The notes under the pieces: generated by a model
Told to the model about the DNA's origin: nothing
Seen by the model: only the letters and a program-made list of their open reading frames with translations
Database searches by the model: none
Shown here: in pieces, positions 12,202 to 23,526 of the stretch
How the letters are laid out: each line of letters begins with the position of its first letter
Position numbering within the stretch: the stretch's first letter is position 1
From: Cornus controversa
Lineage: Eukaryota > Streptophyta > Magnoliopsida > Cornales > Cornaceae
DNA length: 64,000 nt
NCBI GenBank assembly: GCA_026545225.1
Contig: CM048849.1
Coordinates: 32,560,336 to 32,624,335, forward strand
Direction of reading: 5' to 3'
Position numbers and translations under genes: made by a program

Positions 12202-12444
12202 CATTTTCAATATTTAAATATAAAGATATTTAATATTTAGGTATTATATGTTGTGATGTTACTAAATGTACGTTTATTTCTTAGTAATTTGATTTAATAT
12301 TATTCATAGGTGTCATCGATAATTCTATTTACTAAGACTAAATTAGTTTTTTTTTTTTTTTTTTACTAAAACGATTAAGAGATCGATTGAAATAACTTCT
12401 CAAGTATCTTCCTCTATGTATGTGTTGTCAAGGATGTCTTGACG
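12202..12444. other. Non-coding, AT-rich
   Basis: No gene. Includes a poly-T run at about 12347-12363. Confidence 0.5.
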
Positions 12445-12452
12445 ATGTAAAG

Positions 12453-12894
12453 CTAGGAAGCATGGACACGAACACGAGTACAACACAATATGGACACAGC
12501 GATACGGAAAATTCTAAAAAAAAAGACACGGACACGGCTAGGATACTGTTATAAAATAATAATATAATATATTAATTATTCAACAAAAACAAACTACATT
12601 ACAGAAATAATTCAATTCGTCATCAAGCAATTAAAATTCAAACAAACTTATAAACAAAAATAAAAAAATAAATTAAAATAGATTAAAGAACCAAACTTAT
12701 TTAGTCCACTACATATATTTAGCTTAGATTTTTTATCATAACTTAGTCGCATATAATTGTCTGACACGTATTCAAGGAGTATCCGAGAAGTGTCCGTGGA
12801 GTGTCCGACGACACGTGTACGAGGAGTGTCCGACACAATGTCCGAGTATTCGATACAGGTACGGCACCCTCGATGAAGTATCCGTACTTTTTAG
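12453..12894. mobile_element. GGACAC-type hAT MITE, copy 1
   Basis: Starts CTAGGAAGCATGGACACG and ends (reverse complement) CTAAAAAGTACGGATAC. The right half has many CGGACAC/CCGAGAAGTGTCCG steps. The flanks ATGTAAAG and GTGTCAAG agree at 6 of 8 bases, an eroded 8-bp TSD. It matches the element at 21513-22038, which lies in inverse orientation. Confidence 0.75.
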
Positions 12895-12902
12895 GTGTCA
12901 AG

Positions 12903-13892
12903 TAAGCAATTGCATAGTCGAGATAAATAATCAGGATAATTAATTGAAGAAGTAAATTGATTTGTTTCACTTTTCTCTACTTGCACTGTCTTTTTTATAA
13001 ATAAAATAACGAAATTACATAATTAAACACACTCGCACTCCATGACCATTTAAAAAAATACTCATACAATTCAGTACTTTTGACCTTTCATGTATTCAAA
13101 TGACAAAACAGAATGCTACTAGGAAAATGAGATGTGAATGTCATTTTCCTTGACAACATATAATAAATAATTTTCATGCTAACCAAGAATCATATGAAAA
13201 TTCAAACACCTTCAATGATCAATACTTAAAGAAACGTAAGACTCAAAAGAATTGTGGGACACTCTTAAATTAGTGGAGGCTTGCACCAAAAAGTTTTTGG
13301 CTTTCAATTATGTGGGTTTCACGATGGAAGATGGAATGTAACCCTTCGAACAAGCACAAGAGTTCCAACTCACAACAAATGACATTATAATTTTTGGTGT
13401 GTCTCTGATCGAGAACTTCCATGTAGGGGTAATTGTTACAAAACTCCTTCCATCTTGGAAGGATTTTTTTAATAAACTTATGCATAAAAAGAAAATATGA
13501 CCCAAAAGCAATTGATGCAACATATCTTCATTGAAGAAGAAATTAGAAATCATGATGTCAAGCTAAGTTTAAAGAGGTCATATTGAAAGCTCATGTTGTT
13601 GAGGAAAGGTCTACCAAGAAAACCACCGAGAAGAATTAACAGAAGAAGAATGGTTTGAGAAACAAGCCTTCTGAAAGTTTGAAAAGACGCTTTGGTGTTG
13701 GTGTGAACGCAAAAGAGGAGTGATACTATTGTCACAAGATCGGTTTGCAGAAAATGTAAGACCAATGTAGGTGTCTTTTACCACAACCATGTAACCATTG
13801 AAAAGGATCAATAGAAATCCGCCTACGTGGCTTGAGTAATCCACCTCAGCAGCCATCTGGCTCTTTGAAAAGTCAAAATCAAATAAAGGCAT
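12903..13892. other. Stretch without a recognisable gene
   Basis: Minus-strand ORFs up to 93 codons lie between 13270 and 13892, overlap each other in different frames and show no domain, so I do not call a gene. Confidence 0.45.
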
Positions 13893-14250
13893 AAAACCCT
13901 AACATCATATGCTAGGTCATCAAACTTCGAAGGCATAAGTCTTTGAATATCGATCCTCAAGTACTAAAACCCTGACATCATATGTCAGGTCACCAAACCT
14001 CGAAAGCCAAATTCTCGAGTACTGAAACCCTAACATCATGTGTTAGGTCACCAAATCTTGAAAGTCTGATTCTCGAGTACTAAAACCCTAACATCATGTT
14101 TTAGGTCATTAAACCTTAAAAGCCTAATTCTCGAGTACTAAAACTCCAACGCCATATGTCAGGTCACCAAACCTCATAAATATAATTTTCAAATTCCAAA
14201 ACCCTAAAGTCATATGTCGGGTCATTTAGACTCAAAGGAGCTTCAAAGAA
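13893..14250. repeat. 58-bp minisatellite carrying telobox-like AAACCCTAA
   Basis: About six tandem units start near 13893, 13966, 14024, 14082, 14140 and 14198. Most have a 58-bp period (the first is 73). Each unit runs AAAACCCTAACATCATATG, a GTTAGGTCACCAAACCTC-like middle, then ATTCTCGAGTACT. The AAACCCTAA at unit starts matches the plant telobox, but it recurs once per unit and is not a telomere tract. Confidence 0.85.
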
Positions 14251-14368
14251 CAATAACGCTATAGGCAATTGAAGTTCGATTCTTTCATGTATAAAAAAAT
14301 GGAAAGTAAAGAGAAGGGTAAAAGGTAGGTGCCTCTTGTACACTTACATTTATCCTAAGGGACACTTA

Positions 14369-14579
14369 GGCCCTGTTTGGCAGATCTTTTGCTTCGGCTT
14401 TTACGCAGAAGAAAAAGAGAAGCAGAAGCTAAATCAGGAAGCTGGTACCCCCAGCTTCCTTTAAACGCTCTTTTTGGACTCCAAAGCTCTTCCGCCGTAC
14501 CAAGTCAAACACTCTCCAAAACGGCTTTTGAGCTTAAAAAGCCGAAAGCCGCTTTTCAAAAGCCAATCCAAACAGGGCC
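14369..14579. mobile_element. Tourist-like (PIF/Harbinger) MITE, TSD TTA
   Basis: A 211-bp element with inverted ends GGCCCTGTTTGG...CCAAACAGGGCC, flanked by TTA at 14366-14368 and 14580-14582, the 3-bp target of PIF/Harbinger elements. A subterminal inverted repeat (CTTCGGCTTTTA / AAAAGCCGAAAG) extends the hairpin. Short ORFs inside are incidental. Confidence 0.88.
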
Positions 14580-14582
14580 TTA

Positions 14583-15119
14583 GAAGGATTTTGGGTTTGT
14601 GGATGAAGTTAAGTCTTGGATCTAACCAAGAAGATGGTGAGCACGTGTCTCCAACTAAGACCCTTACAATAACATTTAATGTTTTACTTAAGAGCCTCAA
14701 CTATCGCCATTTTCGTCAACAAAATGCATTTAATGCCTACATTAATAGTTAGCACGACACACTACCTTAAGGGATGGCAAAAAAGAGGATTAGACTCCTT
14801 AGGTGCTGTGGAGAATTATATGTCGGTCGAAGGACCATTGTTCTTTGTTCATAGAGCCTAAGACTGTAAATACAAGCACTCCGGCAAAAGGAAAGGGGCA
14901 GAGACAAAAAAAAAAAAAAAAAGAGCAAAGAACCAAAGTAAAGGTCCATAGATAAGCTAGCTCCCCTGCATTCAAATATCTTTGGTGTTGTCTACTTCTC
15001 CTCCTTCATCCAAATCATCCCTAGGCCCCTCGTGTTGATGTGTTATATCTCCATTCATTATCTATTATCCTAAGTAATTTAGTATAGAACCCCTACCACC
15101 AATAACAAGAACCATAAGA
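14583..15119. other. Non-coding stretch
   Basis: No gene seen. Includes an A-rich run at about 14907-14923. Confidence 0.45.
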
Positions 15120-16052
15120 AAGAGTCAAAGGAAGACTTAATTGTTGTGGTTATAGAGGCTTTCATTATTAGAAATACTATAAATTGTTGAATCAATACTG
15201 GAGCAACTTGCCACATTGTGACAGATCGTAAATCCTTCAAAACCTATAAAATAGTGGGGGATGGAATATCAATGTTCATGGGAAATTGTTCCTCCTCCAA
15301 TGTGGTAGGTAAAGGAATGGTGGAGTTAAAGTTCACCTCTAGAAAGGTGATTACTCTAAAGGATGTGTTGCATGTTCTTGACATTCGCAAGAATTTAGTC
15401 TCCGGAGTCATTCTGTCAAAACATGAATTCAAGATGGTTTTTGAGTCTGGCAATTTCATCATATCCAAAAATTTTGTATTTGTGGGAAAGGACTATGCTG
15501 TAAATGGTGTGTTTAAAATTAACATTGAGAATGAAAGTAATTCTAATTATATTGTTGAGTCTCTTGATTGGCATGTTAGCTAGGATATGTGAATTTTAAA
15601 TCCATTAATCAAATGGTTAATCAAAGTACGTGATAAAATCCATATGGATCAATGTATGATTTATTGGTTTGTAGTAAGTGCAAAATTACTAAGAAGCACT
15701 TCAAATTTATAGAGAGAAAATCTACTCTATTGGAATTGATCCATACTAATATATGTGAAATGGACTTTCTATCGTGTGTGGAAAATGTTACTTTATCATG
15801 TTTATTGATGATTGTTCAATTAGATATACGTATGTTTATCCTTTACAGAATAAGGGCAAGGCCTTAGGAAATTCAAAAGTGTACAAAGTAGAAGTTGAAA
15901 AACAACATGATTCAAGTATCAAAGTTATTCGATCAAATTGAGTAGGATAGTACATTATGAGTTCCAATAGCTTTGTGAAGATAAGGCAATTGAGAAGCAA
16001 CTAACAGTTTCTTATGTTCCTCAGCAAAATGGATTTGCTGAATGGAAAAGAA
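15120..16052 (+). pseudogene. Ty1/copia gag-pol fragment (protease to start of integrase)
   Basis: Translation gives INTGATCHIVTDRKSF, then MGNCSSSNVVGKG, LKDVLHVLDIRKNLVSG and MVFESGNF, the protease-region order of plant Ty1/copia polyproteins. Next come the integrase zinc-region remnants (SLDWHV, CSKCKITKKHFKFIERKS, LELIHTNICEMDF) and finally VPQQNGFAEWKRSLI (about 16012-16055). The protease D-T-G is N-T-G here, the preceding Trp codon is TGA, and frameshifts occur in the integrase, so it cannot work. Reverse transcriptase and RNase H are missing. The 121-codon open part (15218-15583) is a remnant only. Confidence 0.82.
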
Positions 16053-16245
16053 GCCTTATTGTATTCTTGATCAGGTCCTTCGTTCTAAGACCATTCCTTT
16101 AGTTCGAGTTCAGTGGAGCCACCATAACGAGGCGGAGTCCACTTGGAAAAGGGAGGATGAAATAAAAGCAAAGTATCCAGAGCTTTTTCTTTCAAGTATG
16201 AGCTGAATTTCGAGGACGGAATTCCTATTTTTAGGGGGGGAAGAA
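16053..16245 (+). pseudogene. Chromovirus (Ty3/gypsy) integrase tail/chromodomain-like end plus polypurine tract
   Basis: The frame switches to ILDQVLRSKTIPLVRVQWSH, then EAESTWKREDEIKAKYPELF, the C-terminal chromodomain-like end of Tekay/Del-type chromovirus polyproteins (compare 44519-44701). A run TTAGGGGGGGAAGAA at 16231-16245 is the polypurine tract, directly before an LTR that starts TGTAATACCCC. The upstream gypsy pol has been replaced by copia sequence. Confidence 0.8.
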
Positions 16246-17540
16246 TGTAATACCCCAAAAATTTGGATGTCTATTATTTTAAAGAAATTAAATTTCTTTA
16301 TATAATTAATTTATTTTATTAATTCATGTGAAATGCCTTATCTCTATAATTTATCATTTTAGGTTAGTTGCTTTTCTTTTATATGCATTTTATGTGGATT
16401 GCTTATATTTTATAGATTCCAATCATTTCATGTAAATTTCTCTGTTTATATTTTTATCATTTTATGTGAATTGTTATTGATTATGTATTGTTTTATTTAA
16501 ATCTTTTAAATGCTTTGGTTTGGGCTAGGGAGGAATCTGGGCTGGAATGGTTGGGCTAAAGATATGCTTAAGTTGTTGGGCCAGGGTTATAGTTATATTA
16601 TTATTGTTATTATTATTTTTTTTAGTTATTTAGTTTTTAGAAAAACAATAATAGAATAAAAAAATTTTAGACAAAAGAAAATAAGAAACTAGGGTTCCTG
16701 CCGTTTACTTTACACACAGAACTGAGAGAGTAAACGAAAGAGAGAATGGAGTGAAGGAACGATCGGGTAAACGAGTTGTTGAATCGTCAAAGAGGCAAGT
16801 TTGATTCTTCTCTTCCCCTTTGAATCCGTATGCATAGTCTAGGGTTGAGGATTATGTTTATATTGAAAATCTGTATATAAATGTATGTTTTTTTTTTTCT
16901 GTTGCTTCTTGTTGATAAATTTCGTGAGAATTTATTATGCTAAAATGTATATAGGAGTATATATATATATATATATATATATGTAAGAATATATGCATAT
17001 ATATTTCATGAATGTGTAAATTATATAGGAATTTGTTCATGCATGAATTTAAGATGGAAAAAGATGTTAATTCGTAAATCTTTTATATTGTGATTGTCTA
17101 GTAAACGACCCTTGATCTTTACAAACACAGATCATGAGGAATTTGGGTTTGAATTTTTGAATTTTACGAAGAACCCTAGGACTTGTGAATTGGGGGTTTT
17201 TTATTCGGGCTATCTTTTATAGGGCTTTTTGCACCAAAGGGTAGAGGGGATTAAGGGGAGAAGAATGGGACAAAAATCAGAGCGAACTGAGGTCGGGGGA
17301 TGCCAGAAAAACCCCCAGCGCGCTGCCATATGCGTGGGGGCGCGTGCGACCGGCGCCAGCGCCGACCGGTGGCCAGAAAGTCATTTTTGGGCCTCACTCG
17401 CGGGGGCCCACCTCTAGGGCCAATATGGGCCCATTTCGAATTGTCTTAATATTATTTTTGGATTTTTGAAATTTTTGGAAGAACTTGAAATTTTGAAATA
17501 TTATTTTTTTAAAATATTTTTATGCTACCAAAAATTCTCA

Positions 17541-17865
17541 AATTTTTACTGTAACTTTCTGGAGGCTAAATACACTTGGGTTTAAATTTTAAACTCAAAA
17601 TAATCTTCCCTTGTTGTTCAATTGATTTTTAAAGTGTCCAAAAGTTGGGTTTTTCACTTTCTGTAATTTTAGCAATTACTTTTATAATTTCAAAAATTTC
17701 TAAATTTTTACTGCAACTTTCTGGAGGTTAAATAAACTTGGTTTTAAATTTTTATCTTGGAATGAGTTTTCCTTGGTGTTAAATTAATTTTTAAAGTGTC
17801 TAAAAGTTGGGTTTTCACCTTCTTTTATTTTTAGAAAATATTTTAAAATTCTAGAAAAATTTAGG
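17541..17865. repeat. Two copies of a 162-bp repeat inside LTR D
   Basis: TTTTTACTGTAACTTTCTGG at 17543 recurs as TTTTTACTGCAACTTTCTGG at 17705, and the following AAAGTGTCCAAAAGTTGGG also recurs. A weaker third half-unit follows. Confidence 0.8.
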
Positions 17866-18360
17866 TACTTTATAGGATTAAAATTCACCTGTTTTTTAAA
17901 TTTCATGTGAAGATGAATCTCCCTTGTGATTGTGTTGGTTGTAAACGTATGCCTCGAATTATGCTTTATTTTCTTTTTACTAGAAAAATATTTTTTTTAA
18001 TTTTTAAAAATTCCAGAAAATTTCAGAATGATTTAATAGGGTTCTTAGAAGTAGAATAAGCCCAAAAACCTATATAAGAGTTAGGTTTAGACTCCCTCGT
18101 AGATTTGAGGGTATTGGAGGTTAGGTTGGGAAATTGCTTCTATAATGGATGCTTGGGTTATTTGATTTACTTGAATGTATTTTTCTTTAAGGATATAAAT
18201 GCCCATTAAATACTTAATTATAGTTTACTTGTGAAAGATTTATCTTATGGTGATAATTTTATGTCGGATAATTTGAATTACTTTGTTTGTGCAAATTAAA
18301 ATCATAATGCACCTTGTTTATTTTATATTTCATATTGGGAATGTATCTTTATATTTTATT

Positions 18361-18510
18361 TGGCATGTAAGGATTACCTGGCGTGTCAAGATCGCCCATA
18401 CCTAATAAGGTATTTATACATTTTATTTGGCATGTAAGGATTGTCAGCGTGTCAGGATCGCCCATACCTAATAAGGTATGTATACATTATATTTGGCATA
18501 TCATGATTGC
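18361..18510. repeat. 67-bp tandem repeat, about 2.3 copies, in LTR D
   Basis: TGGCATGTAAGGATT recurs at 18361 and 18428, with a partial TGGCATATCATGATT at 18494. Each full copy contains GATCGCCCATACCTAATAAG. Confidence 0.85.
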
Positions 18511-18990
18511 ATAGATTTAATAAAATACATGCATATGTTTCTTTATTTTTGAACTTAAAGAAGGTGTTCATTGTTGAATAATAAGGGTTGTTAGGATAAT
18601 GTATAAGATGATTTTTTTTATCTTTGAAAGCATGAACTGAATAAGGAATAACCTGAATGTTTACACCTATATTATCTCTTGTGTCCCTCACATTGAGGGT
18701 ATGTATATTGGTTCTCTGATTGGGATGTAGTAGATAGAACTTGTTTGTGGGTTTAATCCACTATGTTGATATTTCAGATCCCAGGCAGTTTCCCCCGCGA
18801 GGATAGAGTACTAGGGTTGGTTGTGGTAGACATCTACTCTCATCGGTCACAGGGTAGGAACCTATCTTATTATTCAGGAGTCAAACTATGAACTCATTTA
18901 GAGGTTTTGGTTGTTGGTTTTAAATTAAAGTCTTAAACTTTTGTTCATTCTGGTTAAGGGGGTCCTTGAGTTACGAGACTTCCAAATTGT

Positions 18991-20277
18991 ATTACCAGAC
19001 ATATAATTATCTATTTATCAGTTATTTCAATTCAATGGGATCTTCTGTTCAGCTTTTAGTAGTTATTTTATTTCTGTTTTTTGTCCTCTATGCTTGTTGC
19101 TATCAGTTGTTAACATTCCTCAGGTTTTGTGTATGAGACTGTCCACCTCATGCACGAAATTTTCTGGAGGGTATTTCATTTATATTCAGTATATGAAATA
19201 TTGAAATCAAAATCAAATTTGACGGATCCATTGTCAAAGGCTTGGGTAGGGACATACTGTTTGAGATATCGATGATGTTTGAGATTAAACCCAAGAGTTT
19301 ACTAAGTTGTAATGTTATGGGAATCTAACCCAATGATTTTTCTCTTGAGTTTAATAGGAAAAATAATTAACATAACAACTTATGTGAGCACAATTATCCA
19401 TCTATATCCTTATGATGTTCTTGTGTGCTTTATCCTACAATTGGGGAGGTTGAGATTTATATCTCTTAATAAATCTATAGATCATTTTTCGATTGGAGTA
19501 TGAAGGATAACTCTGAATAGATTCATCGAGCAATCTTGCATTGGGAAGGATGAGATTAAATTATCTTAATTAGTTTATAACCATTAATTTGGGTGGAGTG
19601 TACCAAATCACTCTTGATGGACTCACCCATTCGAGTGTGGAAATGAAACCACTTCTATAGGATCTAAACAAGCATGATCTTTAACAACAACCAAAAGCAT
19701 GGATTCTCAGCACATGGCCGAAACATTTCAAGCTTCAGTATTTTCTACGAACAAAAGTGTACAAATAATATTTCTCATTTATCAATTTGGTTCTTGATTC
19801 AAAACTTTGTTAACCAATTTCTTAGATGAAATCAAGGTACTTATACTAAGTAACCATTATTGATGCACATAACTCTATCGATTAATAAATAAATAGCCTA
19901 ATAAAATAACAATAATTTGAAACAAGTGAAGGATTGTTAGATTAATGTTTCAAATGATCAGACGAAGATGAATACATGAATTCTTGAAGAGAAATGCAAC
20001 ATTCATGAACATACAAATTTAATATTTGGGCATTTATCTTCTATTTGTACTTGGACTAAGTTTCAATTATTTTCAAAAAACAATTATGCGCCTCTAAGCC
20101 TCAATAAACACTATTTTCACAGATTTGTTCCAACAAATGTGACAAGTACAGTGCAACTTTAAATAAGTAGTGAGCTAATTGTTGTTAAGTTGAACCCTGA
20201 ACTAAATTATGAGATAGGATGCATCTTAAGTTGAAGTAGTCAAATTCAGCAAACATTATCTTTGATTGTTCATATGT
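18991..20277. other. Stretch without a recognisable gene
   Basis: AT-rich. ORFs here do not exceed 63 codons and show no protein-family signature. It may contain old retroelement sequence. Confidence 0.45.
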
Positions 20278-21059
20278 AGGAAGTATGGATACGGATACGA
20301 CACGATAGGAGTACGATGATATGGCAAATCTCAAAAAAAAAAAAAAAAAAAAAGATACGAACACATCAGAATACAGTAATATAAAAATAATAAAGTATAA
20401 TTTTATATATACAAAAAATTAATTTTATGTTATATTTTGTTATTAACATTTTTTTATAATATATCATGATTAACAAACAAAAGAAAAGATAATTTAAAAA
20501 AAAAAAGAAATTATTTTAATTCCTTATTTGTCTTATTTTAATTATTGTTTATTTTTTTATAGCTCTCAGCAACAAAATTATTGTATCAAAGTCAAGAAAA
20601 AGAACAATATTTATTGCATTCGTGAGGGTCAAAACCAACCGGTTCACCTCCACAATCGGCTGGTTCACTTTTTTCTTATTTTTAATTACTTTTTAGTTTA
20701 AAAAAAAAGAGAGAGAGAGAATTTGCATGGATAAATTTTGAACTAATATATATCTGAATACTTCTTTCTAAAATAATTTTAAATTTTTCTTTACAATTAT
20801 ACTATAATATTATTGTTGGAAAAGCTACATTTTAATGTTCAAAAACTTGTTAGAAGTGTGTTGTGAAGTATCTTAGAAGTAATCATTCAAAAAAAAGTAT
20901 CTTAGAAGTATCAGATACGTGATCAAAGTATTTGAGAAGTATTGGATACGTATTAGAAATAAAAATATATATTTCAAAATTATGGATACATTTAGAAAGT
21001 ATCGAACACTTATCCAAAAAGTATCGGTGTCCAATACAAACATGATACGGATACGTTAC
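20278..21059. mobile_element. GGACAC-type hAT MITE, diverged copy 3
   Basis: The left end GTAGGAAGTATGGATACGG is a mutated form of the CTAGGAAGCATGGACACGG end. The right half holds serial AAGTAT-C-GATAC steps in place of AAGTGTCCGGACAC. The right end is blurred (GATACGGATACGTTACT). CATAT on both sides hints at a worn TSD. C-to-T decay of GGACAC to GGATAC runs through the copy. Confidence 0.55.
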
Positions 21060-21512
21060 TCATATAAATTCAAAAAGTAATGCTACAACACTAGACTAAA
21101 AAAAACCGATTACTAACGACATGCTTACGTGGTTGACTAATGTGTCAAATAAAGTGAAACTCATTTTTAAAACAAACATATTTTTAAATTCAGACAACTT
21201 TTCATCTTCCCGACTTTCTAAAAAATAAAACTTTTCATTTTCACTCTCTCAGTTCCTTTGCCTCACGATTTGAAGAGCCAATGCTTCAAGAAAAAATTTC
21301 TCAAACGAAGAAACTATCTCAAATATAATTTTAAATTTATGTAATATATTTTATATTTTTTTGAATGGATTGTGTTCTTTGATGTTTATGTGTTCTTCCC
21401 TGTTATTTCCATTCCCTTTAATTTTTTTCTCGAAAAGACATTAATCATAGCATATATAATGCCATTCGAAGTGATTTACCTCTGTAAATGGATTGTGTTC
21501 TTTGATTTTTAC

Positions 21513-22038
21513 CTAGAAAGCACGGACACTTCACCGAGGGTGCCGTACCTGTGTCGGACACTCGGACACCGTGTCGGACACTTCGTAGAAGTGTCCTGAC
21601 ATTTTTCTTTTTAGGACACTTCTCGGACACTCCTTGGACATTTCTCGGACACTTCTTGGACACTTCTTGAAGACGAATTGGACACTTCATAGCAATGATG
21701 TATATTCAAATATTTCGAATATAAATTGTATGATACTAAGTTATGATTAAAATATAAGCTAAATACACGTAGAAGACTAAATAAGTCTAGTTCTTTAATT
21801 TATTTTAATCTATTTGTCTATCTTTGTTTATAAGTTTGTTTGGTTCTTAATTGCATGATGATGAATTGAATTATTTCTGTAATGTAGTATTTTTTATTAA
21901 ATAATTAATATATATTAATATATTATATTATTATTTTATAGCTGTATCCCCGCCATGTCCGTGTCCTATTTTTTTAAAGTTTCCCGTATCGCCGTGTCCG
22001 TGTCGTGTCGTACCCGTGTCCGTGTCCATGCTTCCTAG
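21513..22038. mobile_element. GGACAC-type hAT MITE, copy 2, perfect 8-bp TSD
   Basis: The 526-bp element starts CTAGAAAGCACGGACAC and its reverse-complemented right end is CTAGGAAGCATGGACACGG. Identical 8-bp duplications ATTTTTAC lie at 21505-21512 and 22039-22046. The left subterminal region carries serial CGGACACTTC motifs; the right carries CCGTGTCCGTGTCGTG-type motifs, as expected for subterminal transposase-binding repeats of hAT elements. Confidence 0.88.
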
Positions 22039-22132
22039 ATTTTTACTTTCATTCATGATTTCTACTTTCATTCATGACTTCTCTCTAAATTCATTGTTGC
22101 GAGTGAGAGAGAATGAGCAAGAGAGATTAATT

Positions 22133-22230
22133 GGGATGGAGTGAGAGCAAACGATTTTGTGAGATAAAATTGGGGATGGAGTGAGAGCGAACGATTTTGT
22201 AAGATAAAATTGGGGATGGAGAGAGACGAA
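22133..22230. repeat. 40-bp tandem duplication
   Basis: GGGATGGAGTGAGAGC, then AACGATTTTGTNAGATAAAATT, occurs twice in tandem, with a third partial start at about 22213. Confidence 0.8.
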
Positions 22231-23386
22231 GAATTGAGATTACGTGTTCAGCCACGTAAGTTTTTCACGTAGGTTAATTTTAGTTGGATGGAAAAATGTC
22301 GTCAATTATATCATTTTTCAAATTCGTATATACAGCTGTACAAATGTTGTTATTGCTAGCGTCAAAGATTTATGTTATAACATAACATTATAGCTTGTAC
22401 GGAAGATTTGAATAACATAGATTTCTGTCTAATATTTTTGTTACTGCTAGCTTAGTGAGAGAACTTTAACAATAGTGGGTTTGTGTAACTTTTAGGTACT
22501 TAGCCACATTAAGTGTTATTTTGTAATGCTTAAGGGACACTAATTTTTCTTCTCAAAAAATACCATTAAGCTTTAGGCTCAAGTGGCATCGCTCTTTCCA
22601 AATGGAAACATTTTCCTTCCTATTAATACCACCTACCCAACCCACTTTTTTTTATTTTGTTATGAAATAGCTAAAAGATAGCATTTTTAATAAATAGGGT
22701 CAAATGCAAAAACAAAACACAAACGAAGAAATCACTATATAAAAAAATGTACAAATATCTCTCTTGTTCGCAAAACTTTTTACATTTTTTAATTTATTCA
22801 AGGACAAATCCTCATTTTTAAATTTATTCAAGACAAATCTTCAGTTTGGGAGAAATTAAACAATAAAACAACTGAAGTACCTTTCCTTTGGAATTTTCAA
22901 AAAAGTCTGACATCATCAACAATTTGCTCCAAATTTTAAAATTATAGAGATTTATATGCACATACTAAATAGAAATGGTGTTTCTTTTGCATTTTTTATA
23001 TAACGGTTTTTTTTTTTTTTTTTTTTGCACTTTACCCTAATAAATACTAGTCTATCATGAAAGGGAAACATGAAAAATCACATGAAAAAAAAGGACTTTG
23101 TCAAAAGAAGTCGAAACATAAATTGGGAAACAAGAAAATTCACAGGAGAAACTGGGACTTTGTTAAAAGAAGTCTAAACATAATCAGGGATCATTCGCCC
23201 ATCAATGTTACATCTTTGGCACTTTATGAGAGAGATACCTCTCTCTAAAGAAAAGAAAAGAAAGGTGATTTTCTGTTTGTGCCTTGAGCTCTTACATGTG
23301 GAATAAATAAAAAAGCATGCTAATGTATATCTCGTCTACCCGTGGTATGGCATAGCTTGCTCTCTGTAAAACTTCGTAATATTTAC
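22231..23386. other. Intergenic stretch downstream of the transporter gene
   Basis: No gene. Poly-T run at about 23008-23026. The end nearest the transporter stop codon (23280-23526) would include its 3' UTR. Confidence 0.5.
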
Positions 23387-23411
23387 ATCTCTCTCTCTCT
23401 CTCTCTCTCTT
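23387..23411. repeat. (CT)n microsatellite
   Basis: About eleven CT units in the presumed 3' UTR or downstream flank of the transporter gene, read as (AG)n on its coding strand. Confidence 0.95.
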
Positions 23412-23526
23412 GTTATTTCTAAAAGCTACAGTTGAGGAAGCTGAAAATATATTGTCAATGATCAAAAAGAACTTCCCCAAGTGTGATGCAGGTAACTTTG
23501 CCTCCAATGGAGTCAGGAGTAAATAT

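Larger units (their letters stand above)
16246..18990 (+). mobile_element. LTR of a chromovirus (family D), right end not resolved
   Basis: The left edge is firm: polypurine tract, then TGTAATACCCCAAAAATTTGG at 16246. The sequence has an LTR-like make-up: leader-like AAACTAGGGTTCCTGCCG at about 16687, a GC-rich patch at 17275-17420, two tandem arrays and TATATAAG near 18070. I found no matching ...CA end or TSD; resemblance fades near 18990, so it may be truncated or recombined. Confidence 0.6.

Noticed and set aside
13893-14250. Possible telomeric tract or CRISPR-like array
   Set aside because: AAACCCTAA occurs once per 58-bp unit, not in tandem; units are continuous degenerate repeats without unique spacers, in a plant nuclear context.
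14377-14752. Short ORFs at the Tourist-like MITE
   Set aside because: They follow from the hairpin sequence; no protein resemblance.
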